Below, one piece after another: positions 15,200-24,323 of a stretch of 64,000 nt of DNA. How positions within the stretch are numbered: position 1 is the first letter of the stretch; each line of letters opens with the position of its first letter. A program made the translations under genes and the position numbers. Source of the DNA: Anaerocolumna cellulosilytica (GTDB lineage: Bacteria > Bacillota > Clostridia > Lachnospirales > Lachnospiraceae); the NCBI RefSeq assembly GCF_014218335.1, contig NZ_AP023367.1, forward strand, positions 2,791,501-2,855,500, given 5' to 3'. A model generated the notes under the pieces. It had not been told where the DNA came from, did not search any database, and saw nothing but the letters and a program-made list of their open reading frames with translations.

Positions 15200-16255
15200 A
15201 TGGCAGAACGTACATATCATGAACAAAAAAATATAGAAAATACCATGCGTTTACGCTCAATAATGGCGGAGTTACCCAGTTTTTGCAGTGATTTTTTTCG
15301 TGGCATTGAACCTACTACATCATCTCTGACACGTATAGCATATGCATATGACCTTAGGGTGTTTTTCAACTTCTTGTACCAAATGAATCCGTCTTTAAGA
15401 AGCACACCAATTAGAGAATTAAAAGTTGAAATATTAGATCAGATTAAAGCAATTGATTTAGAAGAATATTTAGATTATCTAACGTATTACAAAAAAGGCG
15501 TTTCAGAACACCTAAACCAGGAAAATGGAAAAAAGCGAAAGTTAATCTCTTTAAGGAGCTTTTATAATTATTATTTTAAAAAAGAGATGATTCAAACCAA
15601 TCCGGCGGCACTGGTTGATATACCAAAGCTTCATCAGAAAGAAATTATCAGGCTAGACATTGATGAAGTTGCTAAAATGCTGGATGAAGTAGAATCTGGT
15701 GAGAAAATGACAAAATCCCAGCAGAAATTTCACGGTAAAACAAAAGTTAGGGATCTTGCGATTATTACGCTTCTTCTCGGGACTGGAATTCGTGTATCCG
15801 AATGTGTCGGATTAGACTTAAATGATATAGATTTTAACAATGACGGCGTAAAGATAAGAAGAAAAGGCGGATCTGAATCAATTATTTATTTTGGGGAGGA
15901 AGTACGGGAAGCTTTAGAGGATTATCTTAAGGAACGGGAACAGGTACTCATAGCGGAAGGACATGAAGACGCACTATTTTTATCCTTGCAGAAAAGACGA
16001 ATTAGTGTTAAAGCTGTCGAAAACCTAGTTAAAAAGTATGCTGGTCTGGTTACGAAGCTTAAAAAGATAACACCCCACAAATTAAGGAGTACCTATGGTA
16101 CCAGCCTTTATCGTGAAACAGGAGACATTTATTTAGTAGCAGATGTTTTAGGACATAAGGATGTTAATACCACCAAAAAGCACTATGCAGCAATAGAAGA
16201 TTCTAGAAGAAGAAGTGCTGCTAATAAGGTTAAGTTAAGGGAAAAAATGGAGTAA
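15200..16255 (+). CDS. tyrosine recombinase, XerS-like
   Basis: A 351-residue site-specific recombinase. An N-terminal SAM-like core-binding domain (to about 150) precedes the catalytic domain. All six catalytic residues are present: Arg198 in TGIRVSE, Lys222 in RRKGG, His293 and Arg296 in HKLRSTYG, His319 in GHKD and Tyr329 in TTKKHYA. Size and the insertion between the domains (around 160-185) fit the single-recombinase XerS type and related Lachnospiraceae recombinases more than 300-residue XerC/XerD. There are no phage or transposon genes around it, so a housekeeping role in chromosome dimer resolution is plausible. GAGGAA precedes the ATG at a good distance. Confidence 0.85.
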   Translation: MAERTYHEQKNIENTMRLRSIMAELPSFCSDFFRGIEPTTSSLTRIAYAYDLRVFFNFLYQMNPSLRSTPIRELKVEILDQIKAIDLEEYLDYLTYYKKGVSEHLNQENGKKRKLISLRSFYNYYFKKEMIQTNPAALVDIPKLHQKEIIRLDIDEVAKMLDEVESGEKMTKSQQKFHGKTKVRDLAIITLLLGTGIRVSECVGLDLNDIDFNNDGVKIRRKGGSESIIYFGEEVREALEDYLKEREQVLIAEGHEDALFLSLQKRRISVKAVENLVKKYAGLVTKLKKITPHKLRSTYGTSLYRETGDIYLVADVLGHKDVNTTKKHYAAIEDSRRRSAANKVKLREKME

Positions 16256-16299
16256 TTACATACGAAAAAGTTAATAAATTTTATTTTTATAAGAGATAT

Positions 16300-16336
16300 A
16301 GCACTCACAAAATCTGTGAGTGCTAATATTTTTTCT
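16300..16336 (+). terminator. terminator of the recombinase gene
   Basis: AGCACTCACA (16300-16309) pairs with TGTGAGTGCT (16315-16324), followed by a T-rich run to 16336. Confidence 0.85.
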
Positions 16337-16434
16337 TTCTGGATGTTTTATTATAATGACTTTTGAAGGTATACAGGCTTTGAAACAATTATAAGATTGC
16401 TTCGGTTTGCAGCAGTGATGGTCTTTTAATAAAC

Positions 16435-17334
16435 TTAATCAAGAGTATAGGCTTCATTAATTATGATATTATAATTGTCATATAAAATGTCGTAATTATT
16501 ATTATCCAAAGGAATGGCAAACTCAACCTTCTTACTTTTTTTAGATTTTAAATTGTTGACATTTTGCTTTTTATAACCCACAAGAATATTATTGCTATAA
16601 TACAATATTATTAAATCTATTTCATTCAAAGTTACATTGGAATTGTTTGTTACTTTTGCTATTATTCCATCTGTTCCAATAGTAGACGAAACCGATACTT
16701 CGTTAACATAACTCTTTAATTGCGGCACAGAATCCATAGTAACAGTCGGAATTATCTCAAATCTATCGTATTTTATCTTTTTATTATTTTTATTGCGTGG
16801 GTAATTAAAATCCACTACTGCCAGACCACCGGATTTCATTGTTTTAATATGATAATTGTCCGTTGATACTATATCTCCATTCTTACCATAGTACACAACT
16901 TTCACTTCGGTTGCTACATCTAATGTGTTATCATTTTGCAGTATGACTATTAATCCGTCATTTGTTTCTTGGGTTACGTATTGAATATTTTCTGTGGCTT
17001 GTTCAGAGGTTAAAACTGACTTTACTGTTACTTTACAAGTGTATTTTTCACCATTAACAGTAGCAGTTATAGTAACAATTCCAGCTGATTTAGCCGTTAC
17101 CAATCCTTTAGATGATACAGTAGCTACTTTTTTGTTACCGGTTGCCCATCTTACAGCTTTCTTTGTTCCACTTACATTTAGTGTAGTAGTTTCTCCTACC
17201 CCCATGGTGATTTTGGTCTTACTAATCCTTACAGTCGCTGCTGCAACATAGTTATGAGTATAAGGAACTGGAGTAACAAAAGACAAGATGAGTAAAAGTG
17301 ACAGCGGTAAAATAACTTTTTTTGACCATTTCAT
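16435..17334 (-). CDS. secreted Big_2 (Ig-like group 2) domain protein
   Basis: A 299-residue exported protein. The signal peptide runs to about residue 33 (charged MKWSKK start, hydrophobic run, VAAAT). Residues 35-105 are one bacterial Ig-like group 2 module with the usual ITMGVGETTTL, RWATGNKKVATVSSKGLVTAKSAG and TVKS elements. The remaining 190 residues are beta-rich with alternating polar residues, without a family I recognise; they resemble two repeats of about 85 residues (each with a VTNNS/LQNDN-type turn followed by VVYYG or LILYYS). It has no anchor motif. AGGAGG lies before the ATG. Role at the cell surface is unknown. Confidence 0.8.
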   Translation of the reverse strand: MKWSKKVILPLSLLLILSFVTPVPYTHNYVAAATVRISKTKITMGVGETTTLNVSGTKKAVRWATGNKKVATVSSKGLVTAKSAGIVTITATVNGEKYTCKVTVKSVLTSEQATENIQYVTQETNDGLIVILQNDNTLDVATEVKVVYYGKNGDIVSTDNYHIKTMKSGGLAVVDFNYPRNKNNKKIKYDRFEIIPTVTMDSVPQLKSYVNEVSVSSTIGTDGIIAKVTNNSNVTLNEIDLIILYYSNNILVGYKKQNVNNLKSKKSKKVEFAIPLDNNNYDILYDNYNIIINEAYTLD

Positions 17335-17780
17335 TATAAAATCCTCCTGTAGTTTTATGTTTTATTAAAAAATTATGTACTATACGCTATAATGTGTCAA
17401 CATAATATCGACTTATATCTAGATACACTCCTAACTGCCCGAAATAAGACTACTAACTATAATTTATTCTATTACTATGAATACAATTTACCTTATCCTT
17501 TTAACAAGAGCAGCGTCTTTCCGACCTTTACTGGAATTCTATTGTCTCTATAATAGCATAAAATATGTAAATTGCATAGCTAACATTATGAATTGGAAGC
17601 CTATCCGAACCTCTATAATAGGCATTGTTTATCTCCAATTCTTTCTTTTTGCTATTTTAGTTTTTATCGTATATAAATAACAAAATATATATTTTAGGAA
17701 TGAAAGATAATACATTTAGTTTTTTACGCATCAATGCTATTATATAATTACATGAATCAAACAGGAGGATGAAATTAATT
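17335..17780. other. 446-bp intergenic region between divergent genes
   Basis: It carries the promoters of the Big_2 gene (minus) and ABC gene (plus). A TATATAAT run about 30 bp before the ABC gene is a possible -10 element. A 67-codon frame at 17477-17680 has no ribosome-binding site and is not accepted. Confidence 0.4.
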
Positions 17781-19583
17781 ATGACAGAAGGAGCAACATG
17801 TAGTAAATCGAAGCGTCACGGTACAAAAAGTTCGTTTAAACGCTTTTTGCGTTACGTCAGGCCACATATCTGGCTTATTGTTATCGCAGCGGCGGGGGGT
17901 ATCATTAAGTTTACTGTGCCGCTTATATTCCCTCGTATTATGCAGCATTTTATAGATGATGTATTTAGTTCAAACAGTGTTCTCAGTGCTTCAGAAAAAA
18001 TATATCAGTTGAATTACTGGACACTCATTATTGTTGGAATTTATACCTTTCTTTGGATTCCGGGAACTTATGTCAGGCATTATTTTACATCAAAAGCAGG
18101 TAATCAGGTGACTTTTGCCTTACGTTATGATTTATATAAGCATATGCAAAGGATGTCCGCTTCCTATTACAGTAAACACCAATCGGGAGGTATTGTATCC
18201 GTATTAATGAATGATATTGCCCTTGTTTCTAATTTAGTGGGCAATGCTTTAACCAATATATGGATGGATGGAGTGCTGGTGATTGCGCTGCTATTTATTT
18301 TACTACGGATGGACTGGGTGCTTACTCTGGCTTCCCTTTCTATTTTCCCCTTTTATCTGGTCGTCAGTAAAAAAATTGGCCGTAAGGTTAAGCGTAACAG
18401 CCATATGGTACAGGATGAGACAGAGGAAATGTCAGCCCATGTACAGGAGAAAGTAGGTGGCTATTCTGTTGTGCAAGCTTTTACCCATGAAGAATTTGAA
18501 AGAAAACGCTTTCGTAATGAAGCCGCCAAATTACTAAATTTCCAATTGCAAAGCGGAATGCTATCTTCTCTTAATACTACTGTTACCGGTTATCTGACAG
18601 CTCTCGCACCTATTATTGTAGTATGGGTAGGATGCCAGCGAATTAATAGCGGTGTACTTACCATAGGTGAATTAATTACCTTTTATGCTTATCTTGGAAG
18701 TTTCTATCTTCCCATTAACCGCTTTGCCGAATTAAACGTTGTATATTCTACCTCTATGGCTGCTCTGGAACGGGTACTACATGTAATGGATGAAACCCCT
18801 GATATTCAGGATACCCCTAATGCAGTAGAATGTACAAATGTTCGTGGTGAAATACTACTGAAAAACATTAGTTTTAGTTACGAAGAAAACGAAAAGATTA
18901 TCAAAAATATGAATCTTTCCATTCATGCTGGAGAACGTATTGCGCTAGTGGGGGCCAGTGGCTCTGGTAAATCCACCCTAGTGTCCTTAATTCCCAGATT
19001 CTATGACATAGACTGCGGCAGTGTCTGTTTGGATGGCAGGGATATCAGAGAATACAAGGTTCATTCATTAAGGCAGCAGGTCGGTATTGTGCCTCAGGAA
19101 ACAATTTTGTTCAGTGGTTCTATACGTGAAAACATTCTCTATGGAAACCCTGAGGCTTCTGAAGAGGATATCATTGCAGCTGCAAAAGCTGCTAATGCAT
19201 ATGATTTTATTGAGGGCATGCCGGATGGCTTTGATACGGTACTTGGCGAGCGAGGAGCAAAACTGTCCGGCGGTCAAAAACAACGTATCGCTATTGCCCG
19301 GGTATTTATTAAAAATCCTAAAATCTTAATCTTGGATGAAGCAACTTCTGCACTGGATTCGCAATCAGAAAGATTAATACAGGAGGCATTGGACAGGCTT
19401 ATGGTTGGTCGTACTACCATCCTAATTGCCCATCGACTTTCTACTGTGGTCAATGCAGATGAAATAGTCGTAATGAATAAGGGTAAAATCATTGAGAAAG
19501 GTAGTCATATACAACTCCTGGCTCAAAACGGTGCTTATGCCAGGCTATACCACACACAGTTTGATGAGGCGATCGGCGAATAA
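17781..19583 (+). CDS. ABC exporter, fused membrane and ATPase domains (MsbA/LmrA type)
   Basis: A 600-residue half-transporter that should work as a dimer. The first 340 residues are the six-helix type 1 exporter membrane domain. The ATPase domain follows: Walker A GASGSGKST around residue 393, Q-loop GIVPQETILFSG, signature LSGGQKQRIAIAR, Walker B ILILDEATSALD and H-loop AHRLST. The family exports lipids, peptides or drugs; the substrate here is unknown. GGAGG at 17764-17768 directly abuts an in-frame ATG at 17769, which cannot use it; the ATG at 17781, 12 bases on, is the likelier start. It is a single-gene unit with its own hairpin downstream. Confidence 0.9.
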   Translation: MTEGATCSKSKRHGTKSSFKRFLRYVRPHIWLIVIAAAGGIIKFTVPLIFPRIMQHFIDDVFSSNSVLSASEKIYQLNYWTLIIVGIYTFLWIPGTYVRHYFTSKAGNQVTFALRYDLYKHMQRMSASYYSKHQSGGIVSVLMNDIALVSNLVGNALTNIWMDGVLVIALLFILLRMDWVLTLASLSIFPFYLVVSKKIGRKVKRNSHMVQDETEEMSAHVQEKVGGYSVVQAFTHEEFERKRFRNEAAKLLNFQLQSGMLSSLNTTVTGYLTALAPIIVVWVGCQRINSGVLTIGELITFYAYLGSFYLPINRFAELNVVYSTSMAALERVLHVMDETPDIQDTPNAVECTNVRGEILLKNISFSYEENEKIIKNMNLSIHAGERIALVGASGSGKSTLVSLIPRFYDIDCGSVCLDGRDIREYKVHSLRQQVGIVPQETILFSGSIRENILYGNPEASEEDIIAAAKAANAYDFIEGMPDGFDTVLGERGAKLSGGQKQRIAIARVFIKNPKILILDEATSALDSQSERLIQEALDRLMVGRTTILIAHRLSTVVNADEIVVMNKGKIIEKGSHIQLLAQNGAYARLYHTQFDEAIGE

Positions 19584-19643
19584 ATGATAGATTCAACTAA
19601 AATTTAATACATACTATATAATGTTGCAAACGCGATAAAAACT

Positions 19644-19694
19644 AATAAGGTTATACTCTGTAAAGCTTATGCTAAACATGAATATAACCTTATT
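19644..19694 (+). terminator. terminator after the ABC exporter
   Basis: AATAAGGTTATA (19644-19655) pairs exactly with TATAACCTTATT (19683-19694), followed by TATATTTC. It lies 60 bp past the stop codon. Confidence 0.6.
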
Positions 19695-19768
19695 TATATT
19701 TCAAAAACACGTTCTACTATTATGTACTACCCTATTATACAAATACAAAACCCATTTTGACCCGTTGA

Positions 19769-20281
19769 TTAAAACGCCTGACTTGTCTCATTATACGTTG
19801 TACCGGCTGTGATTCCTTTTGCAAACTGTGCAATACGCTCCTCAAAGTAGGTAGCGGTGTTCACAGCATTACCCTTAATTTTTTTCATAATTAATTTATC
19901 AAAGAAACGCATCTTGTCAAACGAGAAAGCATATCCAAGTACATTTTTTGTAGTGGCATGAGCATGCAATTCCGACGGAAAGGCTCCGAGCAGTTCCTTG
20001 TAGCATTCTTCTTGCGTTTGTGCACCTGCGCTGATGTACAGACCAATCTTTTTTGTAAGCAACTGTTCTAAATTAGTTGTACAAAACAAAGTCATCTCTT
20101 TTTGAACTTTACCAATGTAAATAGATCCCCCTAGAATAACGGTATCAAATGTGTCTAGCAGTGGCACACTTTCCTTCTTGATATCAATAATCGTACATTC
20201 GTCCCCAAGCTCTTTTTGTATTCGTCTTGCTACTTCAGCAGTGCAACCATAACGTGTTGTATATATGATTATGCTTTTCAT
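19769..20281 (-). CDS. flavodoxin-domain protein (HemG-like)
   Basis: A 170-residue flavodoxin-fold protein that should bind FMN. The phosphate loop reads YTTRYGCTAEVA near residue 8 and the second flavin-contact segment is LGGSIYIGKVQ near 52. The family includes protoporphyrinogen oxidase HemG and many menaquinone-dependent reductases, but most clostridial members are uncharacterised. It is the last gene of a tetR-membrane protein-flavodoxin operon, 15 bases behind the membrane protein, so it may supply electrons or a redox signal to that partner. AAAGGAAG precedes the ATG. Confidence 0.85.
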   Translation of the reverse strand: MKSIIIYTTRYGCTAEVARRIQKELGDECTIIDIKKESVPLLDTFDTVILGGSIYIGKVQKEMTLFCTTNLEQLLTKKIGLYISAGAQTQEECYKELLGAFPSELHAHATTKNVLGYAFSFDKMRFFDKLIMKKIKGNAVNTATYFEERIAQFAKGITAGTTYNETSQAF

Positions 20282-20296
20282 ATAAATTTCTTCCTT

Positions 20297-21184
20297 TCAT
20301 TGTTTGATAGCTTTATCGGCATCAGGTTCTTTAATTTTTGTCATAAATGCAAATACACCAATCAAAACAAGAACATTTGCAGCAGGAAAAATCACAATTT
20401 CGGCAATGGACATTTTTACTCCGGCAAGTGCTTGGTTAATTACCATACCCGTAAGTGAGGTCAACATGGTCGCACCTTTCATACACATGACAGAAGAAAG
20501 CAGTAATCCAATAGGCTTTCTACGTATGAGCAATATAGCTGACAAAAAAGATACTGGGATGACAAAGCCCAAATCCAGCACCTGTATGACAAGGGTCGTG
20601 TAATGTTCCAAGATAGATGGAGTACCTCCATTAACCAAAGACGGTACAATTCTCCCCAGCCACATGAGTGAAATTGCACAGGCAAATATAATTATGAGAA
20701 TACCGATTGTTTTAACTGGCAAGTCCTCACTAAACGCCTTTTTGAGTTCTAGTAAATCAAATGAAACCATGACCAGAGTCAAAGCAAAAAAACTCATGGA
20801 CATTAAAGCCACATAAACAAAAAACAAATGATTATACATGCAAAGAAATGAATAGGACATATATGTATATAGGAAATAGGCAAGTGTTCCGGCTAATAAT
20901 ATTCTAGCTCTTAGTGAGTTTTTTCCTGAAAAAATACATGAAAAAATAAGTAAGGGAACTCCAAGAAATACTGTAACCCAGTCTTGTGCAATAGCTTGTG
21001 CAGCCGCAGCAACCGAGTCATTTACATATATGCCTTTGCCATAGAGGTGGACAATTTCACTATTAATAGATAGAAAAGTCTGAGTCCCGGAACCTCCCAT
21101 AGACAGAATACCGATGATACCTGCCAGCAGGGACAGTAATACAATTAAAACAATAAGTACATTGACACTTTTCTGATACTTCAT
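20297..21184 (-). CDS. polytopic membrane protein of unknown function
   Basis: A 295-residue protein with about eight hydrophobic segments, the first immediately at the N-terminus, an extracellular-looking stretch of about 45 residues (30-75) and a short charged tail (KIKEPDADKAIKQ). I do not recognise a transport signature. Its operon partners are a TetR regulator upstream (26 bases) and a flavodoxin downstream, an arrangement common for Lachnospiraceae stress or efflux operons. AGGAGAG before the ATG supports the start. Function unassigned. Confidence 0.7.
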   Translation of the reverse strand: MKYQKSVNVLIVLIVLLSLLAGIIGILSMGGSGTQTFLSINSEIVHLYGKGIYVNDSVAAAAQAIAQDWVTVFLGVPLLIFSCIFSGKNSLRARILLAGTLAYFLYTYMSYSFLCMYNHLFFVYVALMSMSFFALTLVMVSFDLLELKKAFSEDLPVKTIGILIIIFACAISLMWLGRIVPSLVNGGTPSILEHYTTLVIQVLDLGFVIPVSFLSAILLIRRKPIGLLLSSVMCMKGATMLTSLTGMVINQALAGVKMSIAEIVIFPAANVLVLIGVFAFMTKIKEPDADKAIKQ

Positions 21185-21209
21185 TCAATTCTCTCCTGAT
21201 TCTAATCCG

Positions 21210-21830
21210 CTACTTTTTAAGTGCACTTAAAATAAAATCTGTTGTATAATCGATTAACCGCTGTTGCTGTACATCATCCACTTGCTCAACAATGAGTCGT
21301 AATGAGAGTCCAAAGGAAAGTGACCAGATGGTTTGTGCTGTCAGCTCCACTTGGGTATCAGCCTTTTTATTAAAACCCGGCAGTTCCCGCAAGGTCTTGC
21401 ATAACATGCCGATTGCTGGACGTTCACAAGCAGCTCCCTGCTGTAATACAGAAGTATGCGAGAGTACTGTGACTGAGTTATTTAACATTATGCTTTTATA
21501 GGCATCACCCATTTGCACAGCTAATCGAATGAAACTTATAATACTTTCCTTCAGCTTTTCTTCCGGTGTTTTTTCACAGGCATCAAGCAAAGACAAATCC
21601 GCAAGTATCTTTCGATACTTTTCTTCAATTAGGATTTCAATGATTTCCTCTTTGTTTTTAAAGTAGTGATAGATAATGGCTGGCGAATATTCAATCATTC
21701 CTGCAATTTTGCGTACGGATATTCCGTCCACTCCGTTGTCGGCTAATATTTTGCGGGCAGCATTTAGGATATCTTCACGCATTTCTGCTTTCTCTCGCCC
21801 TTTTCGTTCTGCAATACTGATAATAGACAC
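21210..21830 (-). CDS. TetR/AcrR-family repressor
   Basis: A 206-residue regulator. The N-terminal helix-turn-helix (residues about 17-62) includes ILADNGVDGISVRKIAGMIEYSPAIIYHYFKNKEEI, the hallmark of TetR. The C-terminal ligand domain is helical and unremarkable. It heads the operon with the membrane protein and flavodoxin, and a palindromic site directly upstream indicates autoregulation. The frame starts with a GTG at 21830 that lies inside the GGGGG run; a start at the nearby ATT or at the ATG of residue 17 (MREDIL) is possible, so the exact N-terminus is uncertain. Confidence 0.88.
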   Translation of the reverse strand: MSIISIAERKGREKAEMREDILNAARKILADNGVDGISVRKIAGMIEYSPAIIYHYFKNKEEIIEILIEEKYRKILADLSLLDACEKTPEEKLKESIISFIRLAVQMGDAYKSIMLNNSVTVLSHTSVLQQGAACERPAIGMLCKTLRELPGFNKKADTQVELTAQTIWSLSFGLSLRLIVEQVDDVQQQRLIDYTTDFILSALKK

Positions 21831-21837
21831 CCCCTTT

Positions 21838-21866
21838 TAAACAGTGTTTATTTATTGAACACTGTT
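21838..21866 (-). promoter_or_regulatory. TetR operator
   Basis: AAACAGTGTT and AACACTGTTT form an inverted repeat around a short A/T centre directly before the tetR start, a typical autoregulatory operator. Confidence 0.65.
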
Positions 21867-21952
21867 TAATTTATCATATTATTATGTTATTGTCAATAAT
21901 TTTGTTATATTTAGGGTGTTCAATAATCAAATAATTCAGTAAATAATAAAAA

Positions 21953-21981
21953 ACTCGTGCATAGAATCACTATGCACGAGT
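21953..21981 (-). terminator. terminator of the ABC-2 exporter operon
   Basis: ACTCGTGCATAG (21953-21964) pairs exactly with CTATGCACGAGT (21970-21981), with TTTTTTATTATTT following on the minus strand. Confidence 0.8.
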
Positions 21982-22124
21982 CACTCTGTTGATTGACACG
22001 CATATGTTGCGTAAATTACTCTTTCACGAGTATTAATGTTTTTTATAATGCCAATTTTTATTATCAATTAATTTGGTAATTTTTATATAATTTTATTTAG
22101 GTATAACGTATCAAAGACTTATTC

Positions 22125-22961
22125 TTATCCCCAAATAGCATTTGCATCCGTAGCACTTCTGTTTAAACGTGAAAAATCTGTTTTAATAAAAGAAATCGTG
22201 GACAATAATAAAAACACCACTCCAATGATTAATATAATAACAAAAGTCATAAAAGGAGTAACTGCATAGCCGTTTATCACAACTACCAATTCCTCACTTA
22301 TTAGCTCTGGAATGGAAAGATTGGCTTTTTCTAATACAATCATACGAAAGAAAGCAGTGGCATAGGTCATTGGATTAAAATATGCCGCAAATTTCAGCGT
22401 ACCAGGCAGCATGGACAGAGGAATATAGGCACCTGATAAAAACGTAAGAGGCATTGTCACCGCTGTCTTTACAATCTGAAATGTTTGCCCGTTACGAACC
22501 TTCGTTGCTAAAAATAATCCAACTCCAGAAAATACAATACCTATAAAGACCATAGAAAAGAGAATAAGAAACGGTGTAGTCCATTCAGTAAACTTAATTC
22601 CGATAAATAAACCAATCACTAATATTAATACTCCCTGTAACGTAGCTACTGTTGCGGCAGATAATAACTGCCCTAATGCAACAAATATTCTTTTAGCAGG
22701 GGACACTAACACTTCTTTCATAAATCCGCTAACCATGTCATCTACTGTGGAGGAAGCTAGATTAAGCGCACTTTCAAACACTGTCGTTATAATAACACCT
22801 GAAAGCATATAAGCAATCGGATTTTCTATAAAATCATTTTTAAAGATTGCTCCAAAAACATAAACAAAGAAAAAAGGGAATATCAATGAAAAAATGAGCC
22901 CTGTTTTATTTCTTATAAAAGCTTTTAGTCCTCTTTTCCACAATGCAAATACAGTATTCAT
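22125..22961 (-). CDS. ABC-2 type permease (DrrB-like)
   Basis: A 278-residue membrane protein with six hydrophobic segments in the ABC-2 arrangement: a first helix after FIRNKTGLIFSLIFPFFFVYVFG, a cytoplasmic loop with the EVLVSPAKR element, and the LPGTLKFAAYFNPMTYATAFFR motif near the C-terminus, which marks the daunorubicin-resistance and Nod-type subgroup. It starts one base after the ATPase gene's stop, so the pair is co-translated and forms a two-component exporter. Substrate is unknown; drug, lipid or peptide export are all possible. Confidence 0.9.
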   Translation of the reverse strand: MNTVFALWKRGLKAFIRNKTGLIFSLIFPFFFVYVFGAIFKNDFIENPIAYMLSGVIITTVFESALNLASSTVDDMVSGFMKEVLVSPAKRIFVALGQLLSAATVATLQGVLILVIGLFIGIKFTEWTTPFLILFSMVFIGIVFSGVGLFLATKVRNGQTFQIVKTAVTMPLTFLSGAYIPLSMLPGTLKFAAYFNPMTYATAFFRMIVLEKANLSIPELISEELVVVINGYAVTPFMTFVIILIIGVVFLLLSTISFIKTDFSRLNRSATDANAIWG

Positions 22962-22962
22962 A

Positions 22963-23883
22963 TTACGCCTCCTCTCTGATTTTTCTTCCTGTTATTTCAA
23001 GGAATACATCATTAAAAGTACCTTTTTTAATTTCTATATTAGTAATAAATTCTTTATGAAGACTAAGAACCTCCAGCAAGTTAGTCAAATCTTCTGCCTC
23101 TGCTTTATAATATCCATCTTTTTTCATATAATCCAAATGATATGCTGCCAGCAAGCGTTCCAGTTCCTCTTCATTATTTGTAGTGATATATGCCTTATCC
23201 TTCGTGTACATTTTCTTCAAGGCAAAAGGCGTATCATAAGCAACAATCACACCACCATCAATGATTGCTACCTTGTTGCATATTTCTGCTTCCTCCATAT
23301 AATGGGTTGTTAAAAAGATTGTAATATTTCTTTCTTTTTGAAGTTTTATTATATATTCCCAAATGTGCGCTCTGGTTTGAGGGTCAAGTCCTGTTGTTGG
23401 TTCATCTAAAAATAAAACCTTCGGATAATGAATTAAACCACGGGCAATCTCTACACGCCGTTTCATACCACCTGACAAAGCAGAAACCATCTTTTTTCTT
23501 TCACCCAATAAATCTACTAGCTTTAGGACAAATTCGATTCGCTCTTCTACTTCTTTGCTTGGAATATTATAAAAGACGCAATGCATTTTTAGGTTTTCTT
23601 CTATGGTCATTTTCGCATCCAAAGTTGAATCCTGAAATACTACCCCGATTGCAGATCGAACTTCACTTTTTTGGGTTGTTACATCTTTTCCGTCGATTAA
23701 AAGCGAGCCGGATGTTTTTTCAAATATGGTACACAAGGTGTTAATCGTAGTGCTTTTTCCAGCACCATTTGGACCCAAAAATGCAAAAATACTACCTTCT
23801 TCCACATCAAAAGAAATATCATTTACCGCAATAAAATCACCATATCGTTTGGTAAAATTCTTCACCTGAATAATTGAATTCAT
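22963..23883 (-). CDS. ABC transporter ATP-binding protein (DrrA-like)
   Basis: A 306-residue ATPase, partner of the permease downstream. Walker A GPNGAGKST is near residue 38, the Q-loop is GVVFQDSTLD, the signature LSGGMKRRVEIAR and Walker B LFLDEPTTGLDPQ, with the switch His in TTHYMEEAE. The C-terminal 90 residues carry the extra small domain that DrrA-like ATPases use for contacts with the permease. GGAAGTG precedes the ATG. The 20-bp palindrome at 24064-24083 lies 180 bp upstream and might be regulatory. Confidence 0.92.
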   Translation of the reverse strand: MNSIIQVKNFTKRYGDFIAVNDISFDVEEGSIFAFLGPNGAGKSTTINTLCTIFEKTSGSLLIDGKDVTTQKSEVRSAIGVVFQDSTLDAKMTIEENLKMHCVFYNIPSKEVEERIEFVLKLVDLLGERKKMVSALSGGMKRRVEIARGLIHYPKVLFLDEPTTGLDPQTRAHIWEYIIKLQKERNITIFLTTHYMEEAEICNKVAIIDGGVIVAYDTPFALKKMYTKDKAYITTNNEEELERLLAAYHLDYMKKDGYYKAEAEDLTNLLEVLSLHKEFITNIEIKKGTFNDVFLEITGRKIREEA

Positions 23884-24063
23884 ACGTTTTTCACTTCCTT
23901 ATCTTTATATTATATTGTGTTTCTATTTTTCTGTTTGGTTTCCTATGTTTTACATTTTCCCCTCTATTTCGGTTTATATCCATATTTTAGTAGATAGTTA
24001 CCCGATATGTAGATTTATTTTAACATAATCGTACACAATTGGAAACAAAAATTACTAAAAGAA

Positions 24064-24083
24064 AGGTTGCCAATTGGCAACCT
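24064..24083. repeat. 20-bp perfect palindrome
   Basis: AGGTTGCCAATTGGCAACCT is fully self-complementary. It lies between the feo operon terminator and the ABC ATPase gene. It may be an operator for the ABC unit or a tight hairpin; there is no U-tract directly after it. Confidence 0.5.
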
Positions 24084-24094
24084 AAAGAATATAA

Positions 24095-24130
24095 AAAATG
24101 GTTCTAGGATGTACTTTCTAGAACCATTTT
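24095..24130. terminator. terminator of the feo operon
   Basis: AAAATGGTTCTA (24095-24106) pairs exactly with TAGAACCATTTT (24119-24130). T-runs flank it on both strands. It lies 40 bp after the last feo-operon gene. Confidence 0.75.
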
Positions 24131-24170
24131 TCTTATACTATGATTTAAAAACGATATATTATTGTAAGTC

Positions 24171-24323
24171 TTAAGACTGTTCTTCCTGACCGCAACCTGT
24201 ACTGCAGCCATCACAGCCGCAGCCACAACCTGCACTTTTTCCTTTTTTAAGACGCACTACGCTTCTTACAATGATACTTACAACCAGAATTGTTACAGTT
24301 GCAGCTATTATATAATTGATCAT
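24171..24323 (-). CDS. FeoB-associated cysteine-rich membrane protein
   Basis: A 50-residue protein with one N-terminal transmembrane helix (INYIIAATVTILVVSIIV), a basic linker (RSVVRLKKGKS) and a cysteine cluster GCGCGCDGCSTGCG carrying five cysteines. This is the FeoB-associated small protein family found at the end of clostridial feo operons, thought to assist Fe(II) transfer at the membrane, although its exact role is unproved. GAGGAGG lies 9 bases before the ATG at 24323. The gene begins inside the fur-like gene, which ends 77 bases further on in another frame. Confidence 0.85.
   Translation of the reverse strand: MINYIIAATVTILVVSIIVRSVVRLKKGKSAGCGCGCDGCSTGCGQEEQS

Noticed and set aside
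15200-16255. Recombinase read as a phage or transposon integrase
   Set aside because: No neighbouring phage or conjugation genes and no attachment duplication; size and layout fit XerS-like housekeeping proteins.
17477-17680. 67-codon frame upstream of the ABC exporter
   Set aside because: No ribosome-binding site and the composition is that of random AT-rich DNA.
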